A DNA stretch of 44,798 bases from NCBI GenBank assembly GCA_049516635.1, contig JBEKSX010000017.1, forward strand, positions 1-44,798, given 5' to 3'. The DNA is from JBEKSX01 sp049516635 (GTDB taxonomy: Bacteria > Bacteroidota > Ignavibacteria > Tepidaquicellales > OLB5). The position numbers were made by a program, and so were the translations under genes. Below are positions 24,731 through 32,290 of the stretch, piece by piece. Within the stretch, counting starts at the first letter, position 1, and every line of letters starts with the position of its first letter. The notes beneath the pieces are model-generated. The model searched no databases. It was given only the letters and a program-made list of their open reading frames with translations, and was not told where the DNA came from.

Positions 24731-26011
24731 TTAATAATGAAGTTCTTCTACTTTTTCTCTCTCACGTATCAGCTGTACCTTATCGCCATCAACAAGAACC
24801 TCTGCGGGACGCAGGCGTGCATTGTAGTTCGAAGAAAGTGAGTACCCGTAAGCGCCTGCTGTCATCACTGCGAACATATCACCGCGTTCCAATTTCTGCA
24901 GTTTCCTGCCCGTTGCGAGGAAGTCCGCAGTTTCGCAGACGGGACCAACAACATCCGCTGTTTCATACCCTGTATCTTTCAGCTCCAGCGGTATTACCTG
25001 GTGGTATGCATTGTACAGGCAGGGTCTCATGAGGTCGTTCATGCCTGTATCGGTGATAATGAATTTTTTGGTTTCACCCTGTTTCGTGTACAGCACTTTG
25101 CCCGCCAGTATCCCTGCGTTAGCCACAAGAGAACGCCCCGGTTCGATAACTATCTTCTTCTCATAACCCGAGAGAAGCTTTATTACCGCCTGGACATAAT
25201 CGCCGGGCTCTGCATATGATTCGTTCTCATCTTCCTCGATGGATATGTACCTGTGCCTCAGCATGTTCTTATACCTGACTCCGAATCCGCCGCCGAAATT
25301 TATGTACCGGATATTGATACCCATGGATTCAAGCTTCTTCAAAAGTCCTTCAATGTATTCGACCGCTTCTATATACGGCTCAACCTCTGTTATCTGCGAG
25401 CCGATGTGCGAGTGGATGCCGATAATGTCTATTGACGGAAGCTTATTCGCTTCGGCAAAAACGTTTAGTATTTCCTTGCTGTCGATGCCGAACTTATTTT
25501 CTTTCATCCCGGTAGTTATGTACGGGTGAGTATTTGCATTGATATCTGGATTAACACGTATTGATATCCTGGCAATGAGGCTCATGCTGTGTGCTATTCC
25601 GGAGATCACTTTTATTTCCTGAAGCGACTCCACCGTGAAATTAAATATATTTTCCTTTAGTGCGTATTTTATTTCTTCATCGGTCTTGCCGACGCCCGTA
25701 TATGTAATTTTATTCCGCAGGTAACCGAACTTAAGTGCAAGGTACAATTCTCCTCCCGATGCTATCTCTGCGCCCGCTCCTTCTTCCGAAAGTATTTTCA
25801 ATATCTCGGGATTCGAGTTCGCTTTTATAGCGTAGCAATTGAGGAAATCCAGGCGGGAATTCACCAGCGGCTGGTTTATTTCCCTGTAATTCTTAAGTAT
25901 CTGGTTTTTACTGTAGATATAGAGCGGAGTCCCGTATTCCTTTGCCAGCTCTTCGACCGGAAAATTTTCAGCGTATAAACGGTTATCTTTAATATAAAAA
26001 TGATGCATCAT
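24731..26011 (-). CDS. lysA: Diaminopimelate decarboxylase
   Basis: LysA decarboxylates meso-DAP to lysine. The 426-residue PLP enzyme has an alanine-racemase-like barrel with the PLP Lys at residue 63 (CYAIKANSN), HIGSQ near the middle and the PLP-phosphate glycine motif INFGGGFG. Later come EPGRSLV and CETAD (the active-site Cys of the partner subunit), and GAYGYSLSSNYN near the end. The S9 peptidase follows 10 bp later. A partial copy of its 5' end lies at 27551-27748. No lysine riboswitch is obvious in the AT-rich upstream gap. Confidence 0.97.
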   Translation of the reverse strand: MMHHFYIKDNRLYAENFPVEELAKEYGTPLYIYSKNQILKNYREINQPLVNSRLDFLNCYAIKANSNPEILKILSEEGAGAEIASGGELYLALKFGYLRNKITYTGVGKTDEEIKYALKENIFNFTVESLQEIKVISGIAHSMSLIARISIRVNPDINANTHPYITTGMKENKFGIDSKEILNVFAEANKLPSIDIIGIHSHIGSQITEVEPYIEAVEYIEGLLKKLESMGINIRYINFGGGFGVRYKNMLRHRYISIEEDENESYAEPGDYVQAVIKLLSGYEKKIVIEPGRSLVANAGILAGKVLYTKQGETKKFIITDTGMNDLMRPCLYNAYHQVIPLELKDTGYETADVVGPVCETADFLATGRKLQKLERGDMFAVMTAGAYGYSLSSNYNARLRPAEVLVDGDKVQLIREREKVEELHY

Positions 26012-26159
26012 AAATTAATTGGTATAAAAGAGTAAACAATATAATATAATTTTAGATTAAGTCAAGAATAATTTTGAACAGATATTCATTATTTTTAATA
26101 ATATATTTGTTAAAATTAAAAATTATGGGATATTTTCTAATTATTAATCTTTAAATAAT

Positions 26160-27158
26160 ATGAGATTACTTTTACGAAATCTTGTTTTCCTTAGCATTGC
26201 TTCTTATTATTCATTCGCCCAGACACCCTGGGTCTATAAATACATTGTAAATGGCGGTGATATTAATTCCTGCCAATTCATAAATAAAGATATCGGATAT
26301 GCTGTTGGTTACTCCGGGGCGGTTGGTTATGGAATTATAATTAAAACTGAAAATGGCGGATCTAATTGGGTTTCGCAAAATACGGATAAAATGATTGATT
26401 TTCGTTCCATATCCGTAATTGATGAGAATACAGCATTTATTGTTGGTTCGGATCCTTTCTCGGCAGGAACAAAGATTTTTAAAACCAATGATGGTGGAAA
26501 AAACTGGGTTCAGAGTGCTTTTTATTATGCAAAGGGGTTTGAAAAAATTATCTTTTTAAATAAAACGCTCGGATATGCGGTAGGGAACGATTTATCTGTG
26601 GGGGCTAGAATAATTAGGACTTCGGATGGGGGTTTAACATGGTCTTTCTGTGATCCGGGTGCCGGAGATATGCTTTTAAGTCTCTGTAACTCTCCTGATG
26701 GTGTAATCTTTGCTGTTGGTACAAAGGGTTGGATAATTAAATCCACTGATTTTGGTGATACATGGATTTCACAAAATTCGGGAACCGAAGAAAGTTTGGA
26801 ATCGGTTTTTTTTGTTAATAAAGAAACGGGTTTTATCTCATTGAATAATTTTGGATATAAAGAATGTTTTTATTTAAAAACAACAGATGGTGGAACAACC
26901 TGGGTTAGAACTGCAACCGGAACTAATGTTTGGATCAGGTGCTTTTATTTTCTTGATGAAAATATCGGATTTGCCGTAGGAGATTCAGATGTACATGAGG
27001 GTGCCATTATAAAAACAATTGATGGTGGTCAAACCTGGAAGAAACTGGAATCTGGAAATTGTGGATATCTCAACACAGTAAATTTTATTGATAAAGATTA
27101 TGGTTTTATAGCAGGTGAGCACGGCTTGATATTGAAGACTATAACAGGAGGGGAATAA
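26160..27158 (+). CDS. Secreted YCF48/BNR-type beta-propeller protein
   Basis: The 332-residue protein begins with a signal peptide (RLLLRNLVFLSIASYYSFAQ). It is built from about six repeats of the form GYAVG-x-I-KT-x-DGG-x-TW, the pattern of YCF48/photosystem-assembly and sialidase-type propellers. Such proteins are common in this phylum as secreted or surface proteins of unknown role. No T9SS C-terminal sorting domain is seen, since the last propeller blade ends the protein. A TATATTTG lies upstream at 26102-26109. The gene is more AT-rich than lysA and hutI. It stands between lysA and a fragment of lysA, so it may have arrived or been rearranged with that duplication. Confidence 0.85.
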   Translation: MRLLLRNLVFLSIASYYSFAQTPWVYKYIVNGGDINSCQFINKDIGYAVGYSGAVGYGIIIKTENGGSNWVSQNTDKMIDFRSISVIDENTAFIVGSDPFSAGTKIFKTNDGGKNWVQSAFYYAKGFEKIIFLNKTLGYAVGNDLSVGARIIRTSDGGLTWSFCDPGAGDMLLSLCNSPDGVIFAVGTKGWIIKSTDFGDTWISQNSGTEESLESVFFVNKETGFISLNNFGYKECFYLKTTDGGTTWVRTATGTNVWIRCFYFLDENIGFAVGDSDVHEGAIIKTIDGGQTWKKLESGNCGYLNTVNFIDKDYGFIAGEHGLILKTITGGE

Positions 27159-27193
27159 ACATAAATTTTATTGATCTTACAATCAGTAACAGA

Positions 27194-27224
27194 AAAAACC
27201 GGATTCTATCTTAGTTCGGTTTTT
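27194..27224 (+). terminator. Terminator after the YCF48-like gene
   Basis: AAAAACCG pairs with CGGTTTTT (27194-27201 and 27217-27224) across about 15 bases, ending in a T run. Confidence 0.75.
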
Positions 27225-27420
27225 GTGAGGCTGTTATGTTCGAAATATTAATCTTCTGTTTCCTGAACAGGTAATGATAGTTGTTACTTACTTAACTAAT
27301 GAGAGACTGGAGGAAAAAGTTTGATGTTAAAGCATTTTCTAGTTCTTTTACTCTTAATAGTTAATGATTCTCAAATACTTTTTTTGATATAAATATATGA
27401 ACTTCCTTTAATACTTGCCT
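27225..27420. other. Gap between the YCF48 terminator and the gene fragments
   Basis: No clear gene lies here. A 22-codon hydrophobic frame at 27324-27392 has GGAGG shortly upstream and could be a leader or the leftover of a signal peptide, but nothing supports it further. Confidence 0.5.
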
Positions 27421-27558
27421 TTAAACTTTCAAAGAAAAATTGAGGCTACCTTTTTCTTTGACTTGATCTAAAAACTTGTCGATTTTATAAACCATCCATT
27501 TTGAATATGGAAAATCGACCGGGAAGTCACCAAAAACCTTGAGGACGCTTTTAATGGT
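27421..27558 (-). pseudogene. 3' fragment of an unidentified gene
   Basis: On the minus strand this reads as an unbroken protein-like tail of about 45 residues, TIKSVLKVFGDFPVDFPY followed by SKWMVYKIDKFLDQV and ending FSLKV before a TAA at 27421. It has no start codon and joins directly, out of frame, to the end of the lysA fragment. I do not recognise the family. The regular amphipathic pattern suggests a real C-terminus cut from its gene. Confidence 0.5.
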
Positions 27559-27748
27559 TTGCCTTTATGGCATAACAGTTTAGGAAATCCAGGCGGGAAT
27601 TCACCAGCGGCTGGTTTATTTCCCTGTAATTCTTAAGTATCTGGTTTTTACTGTAGATATAGAGCGGTGTCCCGTATTCCTTTGCCAGCTCTTCGAGGGG
27701 GAAGTTCTCAGCATACAGCTTGTTCTCCTTTATATAAAAGTGGTCCAT
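27551..27748 (-). pseudogene. Truncated duplicate of the lysA 5' end
   Basis: The 65-residue frame matches the first 64 or so residues of LysA and breaks off right after the PLP Lys (CYAIKAN, then H and stop). Bases 27582-27667 are identical to 25842-25927, an 86-bp exact match followed by a single mismatch and 28 more identical bases. The start-proximal part differs mainly at synonymous sites. It cannot make an active enzyme. The pattern fits an old duplicate whose middle was later made identical by gene conversion, or a chimera. Confidence 0.85.
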
Positions 27749-27952
27749 CTTGTTTACCGTAAATTAATAAAACACTCAATATAAAAAAATTTAATAATAA
27801 TGCAATAGGTTGACTGAACAGAAACTGAGAATGCCTGCACTCCCGTACGATTATGATCTGACGGGTTTTATACAGTATATCCCGCTTCTTCTTATTATCT
27901 CATTTTTCAAAAATATATATTTGTATAATAATCGTATAATTAATATTTAATT

Positions 27953-29191
27953 ATGGATCTATTAATACAAAATGCATCACAGATCGTTACCTGCGCGTCG
28001 AAAGGGAAAAGATTTAAGGCAGGCAAAGAGCAGTCCGATATCGGGCTTATAGAGGATTCGCACATATATATAAGGAACGGGATTATAAAATATATCGGGA
28101 AGGATGTGCCCGCTAAGATAGTGAAAAGCAGAATAAGAAAGGTTTATGCAGGCGATATGGTGGTTATGCCCGGTTTCATCGATTCACATACACATCTCGT
28201 ATTCGCGGGGGATAGGACGAACGAATACTCCATGCGTGTGGCGGGAAAGACGTACGAAGAGATAGCTGCCTCCGGCGGCGGAATAATTAATACCGTCGAT
28301 GCGGTCAGGAAAAGCAGTAAAAGAGAGCTGTTCGAGCTTGCCATGAAACGCATAAAGAACTTTGTCCGCTTCGGTGTCACAACGATGGAAGCAAAATCCG
28401 GTTACGGGCTTGACACGGAGAATGAAATAAAAATGCTCGAGGTTATTTATGCTTTAAGAAAAACATGCGCTGTTGAAATATTCCCGTCCTTCCTCGGAGC
28501 CCATGCGGTTCCGAAGGACAGGACCAAAGAAGAATATATAGAGGAGATACTTTACGAAATGCTCCCGCGGATTGCTAAACATAAGCTTGCCGAATTTATC
28601 GATGTCTTCTGTGAAAAAAATTATTTTACGGCGGAGGAAACGGAGAAAATTTTACGCCAGGGAATTAAATTCGGACTTATCCCGAGGTTCCATACGAACC
28701 AGTTCCATTCTATCGGGGGAATAGATGTTGCGTTGAAAACCAAAGCTATAGCGGTTGACCATCTTGAAACATTGAACAAAGAAGAGATTGCAAAGCTGAA
28801 GGGCGCCGGTATCATTGCGTGCCTGCTTCCGGGCGCATCATATTTTTTGAAAATGCAGTATCCGCCCGCAAGGGAGCTTATAGATAATTCCGTCCCCGTT
28901 GCGCTGGCTACCGATTTTAACCCCGGAACCTGTATGACGGAGAACATTCAATTCATCATGAGCCTTGCCGTTCATGAAATGAACATGAACATCGAAGAAG
29001 CGATAAATGCCGTTACCGTCAATGCAGCCGCCTCGCTCGGGATATCCGGCAGGGTGGGAAGCATTGAAGTAGGGAAACAGGCAGACCTGGTTGTTCTCGA
29101 TATGCCCGACTACAGGCATTTATTTTATCACCTTGGCATCAACCCGGTTGTCAATGTGATTAAAAAAGGAAAAGTGATCTACCAGAGGTAA
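27953..29191 (+). CDS. hutI: Imidazolonepropionase
   Basis: HutI opens the imidazolone ring to give N-formimino-glutamate in histidine breakdown. The 412-residue amidohydrolase has the first metal motif IDSHTHLVFAGDR, then the family segments EAKSGYGLD, LGAHAVP, RFHTNQFHSIGG, AVDHLE and ATDFNPGT, with C-terminal ADLVVLDMPDYRHLFYHLG. No other hut genes are in the window, so it is an isolated member of the pathway. The right neighbour, the DUF559 cassette repeat, begins at the base after its stop codon. Confidence 0.97.
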   Translation: MDLLIQNASQIVTCASKGKRFKAGKEQSDIGLIEDSHIYIRNGIIKYIGKDVPAKIVKSRIRKVYAGDMVVMPGFIDSHTHLVFAGDRTNEYSMRVAGKTYEEIAASGGGIINTVDAVRKSSKRELFELAMKRIKNFVRFGVTTMEAKSGYGLDTENEIKMLEVIYALRKTCAVEIFPSFLGAHAVPKDRTKEEYIEEILYEMLPRIAKHKLAEFIDVFCEKNYFTAEETEKILRQGIKFGLIPRFHTNQFHSIGGIDVALKTKAIAVDHLETLNKEEIAKLKGAGIIACLLPGASYFLKMQYPPARELIDNSVPVALATDFNPGTCMTENIQFIMSLAVHEMNMNIEEAINAVTVNAAASLGISGRVGSIEVGKQADLVVLDMPDYRHLFYHLGINPVVNVIKKGKVIYQR

Positions 29192-29244
29192 TACAAAACC
29201 CCCCCTTAGTCCCCCCTTTAATTAAAGGGGGAAGAGCGAAGCGA
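29192..29244. repeat. Left boundary repeat of DUF559 cassette 2
   Basis: ACAAAACCCCCCC and GGGGGGTTA arms enclose CCCCCCTTTAATTAAAGGGGG and a GAGCGAAGCGA loop. The copy at 29807-29869 shares the same order, including the AAGAGCGAAGCGA loop. The repeat starts immediately after the hutI stop. Confidence 0.9.
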
Positions 29245-29273
29245 AGGGGGGTTATGGGGTGAAGGAAATCAAT

Positions 29274-29384
29274 ATGACAAAGATTTATAATAAGATTTCG
29301 GAAAAAGAGAAAAGAAGACAGCTTAGGAATAACCCCTATCCCGTCTGCGACGGGACTCCCCCTTATCAAGGGGGAGACGAATAA
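29274..29384 (+). pseudogene. 5' stub of a third DUF559 gene, cut by a repeat
   Basis: The frame starts MTKIYNKISEKEKRRQLRN, clearly homologous to the start of the full gene 175 bp downstream (MTKIYNQTKEREKRKKLRR). It then runs into palindromic repeat sequence and stops at 29384. The nuclease core is missing. It marks a place where a repeat replaced the body of a DUF559 gene. Confidence 0.8.
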
Positions 29385-29434
29385 ATCCCCTCCTTAATAA
29401 GGAGGGGTGTCACGCCTTAAAGCGTGACGGGGAG
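29334..29434. repeat. Compound hairpin block inside cassette 2
   Basis: Three hairpins follow one another: ATCCCGTCTGCGACGGGA, CTCCCCCTTATCAAGGGGGAG, and CCCCTCCTTAATAAGGAGGGG. After the last comes a nested GTCACGC/GCGTGAC stem and then the GGGGAGGT arm. The last unit matches the cassette 1 repeat with an extra hairpin replacing ATTAA. Confidence 0.85.
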
Positions 29435-29448
29435 GTGGAAGAAAGAAT

Positions 29449-29823
29449 ATGACAAAGATTTATAATCAAACTAAAGAGAGAGAAAAAAGAAAAAAACTCC
29501 GCAGGGAAATGACCAAAGCCGAAGTTTATCTATGGTTGCATTTAAAAGGCAAGCAAGTACTTGGTCACAAATTCAGAAGGCAGTATAGTATTGGTCCTTA
29601 TGTGCTGGATTTTTATTGTCCCGAATTAAGACTTGCCGTTGAAGTCGATGGTGCAACTCATATTACCGATGACGAACTGGAATACGATAAGAACCGACAG
29701 TCTGAAATTGAAAATATGTACATTAACTTCATACGATTTACTAACGAAGAAATATACAAGGATATGAACGGTGTGAAAGAAAAAATAGAAATGAAAATAA
29801 ATGAGTTACAAAACCCCCCTTAA
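29449..29823 (+). CDS. DUF559 protein (Vsr/PD-(D/E)XK-like nuclease fold), copy 2
   Basis: The 124-residue protein shares all landmarks with copy 1 at the same positions: E25 in MTKAEVYLW, KFRRQYSIGPYVLDFYCP with D54, and LAVEVDGATH with E65, D67 and H71. The basic N-terminus (TKEREKRKKLRREM) would suit nucleic-acid binding. The final residues QNPP and the stop codon are encoded by the right repeat, so coding sequence and repeat are interlocked. The GGGGAGGT repeat arm lies about 14 bases before the start and might help ribosome binding. Copies 1 and 2 differ widely in DNA sequence, so this is not a recent local duplication. Confidence 0.88.
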   Translation: MTKIYNQTKEREKRKKLRREMTKAEVYLWLHLKGKQVLGHKFRRQYSIGPYVLDFYCPELRLAVEVDGATHITDDELEYDKNRQSEIENMYINFIRFTNEEIYKDMNGVKEKIEMKINELQNPP

Positions 29824-29869
29824 TCCCTTCTTTAATTAAAGGGGGGAAGAGCGAAGCGAGGGGAGTTAT
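29807..29869. repeat. Right boundary repeat of DUF559 cassette 2
   Basis: This is a direct copy of 29192-29244 with a slightly degenerate outer arm (GGGGAGTTA). Its first 17 bases are the end of the DUF559 coding region. Confidence 0.9.
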
Positions 29870-29875
29870 GTAATG

Positions 29876-29907
29876 ACATCCCCCCTACCCCCTTCAAAGG
29901 GGGATGA
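29876..29907. repeat. CATCCCCCCTACCCCC hairpin repeat
   Basis: CCCCCTTCAAAGGGGG forms the hairpin. An inverted relative lies at 39833-39863, reading CCCCCTTTTGAAGGGGGTAG on the plus strand. Confidence 0.75.
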
Positions 29908-29917
29908 CTCTTTGTTC

Positions 29918-29949
29918 TTTGCTCTTTGCTATTTGTAATATTATATTTG
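29918..29949 (+). promoter_or_regulatory. Probable promoter of the outer-membrane-like gene
   Basis: TTTG at 29918-29921, 20 bases, then TATATTTG at 29942-29949: a very good Bacteroidota promoter. It predicts a transcript start about 15 bases before the ATG at 29971. Confidence 0.55.
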
Positions 29950-29970
29950 TTCAAGTTTTATAAAACAGGA

Positions 29971-30540
29971 ATGAAAAAATTATATATAGTTACGGTTTTT
30001 CTGATATTTATTTGTAATTCTTTATATGCACAGAACACTGTGCGAATAGATACACTAAGAAAAATTCCTTTCTGGTCATTAAGTGTAATTGGCGGTTTAA
30101 TAATTCCTATGGGTGATTTTGGCAATAATTTTAATACTTCCATCGCTGCAGGATTTGAAATTTCATATCATCCTATCCACCACTACGCATTTTTCTTCAA
30201 CTCGCAATTCGATTTTTTAAAATATCAAGATGTAAATTACAGCGGACACGCAGGATATATTGAAGTGGGTGCCGGAGCAAGATCATATCTGGGCAATGCT
30301 CCTGAAATTTTCTTTGTTGAAGCAGGGATCGGGGATTATATATATTATTATACTTCTGCGGTTACTAATAACTATACACATTTTAAAGGCAGTTTCGGTA
30401 TAAAAGCGGGAATTGGCGGAAATATGCAGTTTACCGATAAGATCCTATTTTTGATCAAGACGGACTTGCATTTTATATTTACCTCAGGCAGTAAAACTTA
30501 TTTTCCGGGAATATACGGAGGGCTTAGATTTATATTATAG
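29971..30540 (+). CDS. Outer-membrane beta-barrel-like protein
   Basis: I start at ATG 29971 (AACAGGA just upstream), which puts a clean signal peptide at the N-terminus (MKKLYIVTVFLIFICNSLYAQ). The remaining 169 residues alternate polar and aromatic/hydrophobic residues in short strands with small loops. They end in GGLRFIL, the hydrophobic C-terminal strand expected of an outer-membrane barrel of OmpW/PorT-like size. No enzyme motif is seen. It lies directly after DUF559 cassette 2. Confidence 0.7.
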   Translation: MKKLYIVTVFLIFICNSLYAQNTVRIDTLRKIPFWSLSVIGGLIIPMGDFGNNFNTSIAAGFEISYHPIHHYAFFFNSQFDFLKYQDVNYSGHAGYIEVGAGARSYLGNAPEIFFVEAGIGDYIYYYTSAVTNNYTHFKGSFGIKAGIGGNMQFTDKILFLIKTDLHFIFTSGSKTYFPGIYGGLRFIL

Positions 30541-30661
30541 AGTTTTTTAATTTAACAATAAAATTAATCCTTCAATCTATATTTTAGTATAGATAGTTAA
30601 TCTTTATTTTTTTATTTTATTACTAATTTGTTGTTATAACAATAAAGTCGGTAACATATCG

Positions 30662-30684
30662 GGGTGGGTTTTGGAAGCCCACCC
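30662..30684. terminator. Hairpin between convergent genes
   Basis: GGGTGGG (30662-30668) pairs with CCCACCC (30678-30684). It lies between the converging outer-membrane-like gene and the winged-helix gene and could end both, though the T run is weak. Confidence 0.5.
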
Positions 30685-30765
30685 ATATGCTTTTATTCCT
30701 TTGAGTGTTAAGTTTGGACCTTAACTCTCAGTACCAAGTTTTAAAACATATTGATATGCTACACA

Positions 30766-31506
30766 TCATCCTGCTATTGCACTAAGAACCTTTGCAATTT
30801 TTTGTGCCTCTTCATCGGTTAAATCAAAGGGATAAATAATCTTAACAATTCTATCATTAGATAAAGGAATTTGAAGATTCAAATTACTTGTGGAACTACT
30901 TTCTTGTTTTATCCCTTCATCTGTACGACTTTCAGCTATGTTATCTGAACTCCCACTTTGATAACTACCAGATCCACTATCGATTATAGGTGTTTGCGAA
31001 TCGCGGATTGGTAATATATTATTATTTGTATCCAAAAGTCCTGTAAATCTGATGGAATCTTCAAAAATCTTAGCTACAGCATTAGCCGCACGAGGGCTCA
31101 TTTTTTTATTTAGTTCTAATCTCTGTGCGATGATGTGTTCAGGTGGGAGTTTTGGCTTGAATTCGTTTATGTAATCAGCATATAGTGTTGGTATATTTAC
31201 TGCTTCCCAAGTATATTTCTTAAATTCTTGTGAGTCCCTTTCTGATAGATTGATCTTCTTGAACAAATCCGAAACTTTAAAACCGTCTCTATCTGGAATT
31301 ATTAGACCGAAAGCTCTTAATGCTGAAAACACATAGCTGAATCCACCTGAATTAGCTGAAAAATTTAGTACACTTGCTATTTCCGTTTTAGAAAATTTGT
31401 TATGTGAATATTGACTATAAAGTGTTTTGGCGTATCCTATCGTATCCTCCAAATTTTTCATCGGGGGAGCTGTGATAGTTCTAATTTTAATTGCTTTTTC
31501 AGACAT
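30766..31506 (-). CDS. Winged-helix-like protein, resembling DUF5343
   Basis: The first 150 residues of this 246-residue protein look like a DNA-binding winged helix, with KFSKTEIASVLNFSANSGGFSYV (abridged) and LRAFGLIIPDRDGFKVSDLF. A helical part follows (IPTLYADYINEFKPKLPPEHI, SPRAANAVAKIFEDSIRFTGLL) of the DUF5343 kind. A Ser-rich linker (about 170-215) leads to a short C-terminal IVKIIYPFDLTDEEAQKIAKVL unit. It has a strong AAGGAG ribosome site 7 bases before ATG, unusual here. It lies near the restriction cluster. Function is unknown. Confidence 0.65.
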   Translation of the reverse strand: MSEKAIKIRTITAPPMKNLEDTIGYAKTLYSQYSHNKFSKTEIASVLNFSANSGGFSYVFSALRAFGLIIPDRDGFKVSDLFKKINLSERDSQEFKKYTWEAVNIPTLYADYINEFKPKLPPEHIIAQRLELNKKMSPRAANAVAKIFEDSIRFTGLLDTNNNILPIRDSQTPIIDSGSGSYQSGSSDNIAESRTDEGIKQESSSTSNLNLQIPLSNDRIVKIIYPFDLTDEEAQKIAKVLSAIAG

Positions 31507-32290
31507 TTTCGTTCTCCTTAAATTTCTTGCTCACAATATAAACTATAATAAGTTATTTGTCAAGTTATTTCGAAGTGCCTAAAGATAATAAATTAAGTAT
31601 TAAATATTAAATTCTATATTAACATAATGTTATTATATATTAATATTCTTTTATTTAATTCTTTTAATACTATATTATGCCTTAAGGATTTAAAAACTTC
31701 AATAATTGGCATTTTTCTTCAAAAATCTAAAGTTATGTAACCAGTATTATGTAAAAGAGGGTAATATACTTAAGGTTTTGGAGTATTAGTGCCGAGGATT
31801 AATTAAGCATACAAATAGAATGCTACAAAAGGATTACATTTTGCAATTGATGTAATAAGAAATTCCTATTGTTGGAAGTCGCCCACAGGTTATAAACCGA
31901 TCGTAGAGGAATACTGTATTTACCACAGATTCACAGATAGCCTGCCCCCGCTTGAAGCGGATAGACTGCCGAAGCTTTAGCAGCCAGCCCGATCTCTGAC
32001 TGGTAGGTGGGGGAATCCCGCGCATGCGGGAATCCAGATTAGATTTACTGCAAAGTACTCAAAGGAAACACAAAGGGAAAAACAGACAGAAACTCTGCTT
32101 CCTGATACTCTAGATGAAGTTGTAACCAAAGCTCTCACAAGAGTAGGTAGATTTGATTGAGAACATTGAAATTTGCCGTAATTATTCTATCAACATAACT
32201 AAATGCAACGTTATTTAATATAAAATAATATCAGTAAGGATATTTTAATAAAAAATTGAAACATGTATCTTTGTACAAGTTTAATATTAA
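31507..32290. other. 784-bp gene-poor region with repeats before the restriction-modification genes
   Basis: 31507-31800 is very AT-rich with no gene. From about 31850 there are repeat-like words: CCCACAGGTTATAAACCGAT, then ACCACAGATTCACAGAT. A hairpin CCCGC/GCGGG lies at 32017-32030 within GGGAATC flanks, followed by CAAAGTACTCAAAGGAAACA. At 32074-32160 the plus strand reads EKQTETLLPDTLDEVVTKAL followed by TRVGRFD and a stop. This may be the tail of a lost gene. A TATCTTTG at 32266-32273 is a likely -7 element for the methyltransferase. Confidence 0.55.

Larger units (their letters stand above)
29192..29873 (+). mobile_element. DUF559 cassette 2 bounded by direct palindromic repeats
   Basis: About 680 bp contain a left repeat, a stub of a DUF559 5' end (29274), a second repeat block (29334-29434), the full DUF559 gene (29449-29823) and a right repeat that overlaps the gene's end. 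Size and order parallel cassette 1, but the repeat subtype differs. Mobility is inferred, not seen. Confidence 0.5.

Noticed and set aside
26012..26159. Lysine riboswitch before lysA
   Set aside because: The gap is short and AT-rich with none of the long paired arms of a lysine riboswitch.
27324..27392. 22-codon hydrophobic frame preceded by GGAGG
   Set aside because: Too short and without context to call. It could be a leader or signal-peptide remnant, so it is mentioned only in the gap entry.
29160..29369. 69-residue minus-strand frame beside hutI
   Set aside because: It is a translation of repeat sequence across the hutI end and the DUF559 stub region.
31834..32025. 63-residue minus-strand frame
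   Set aside because: It consists of dispersed repeat words (CCCACAGGTTATAAACC and hairpin flanks) and has no family likeness.
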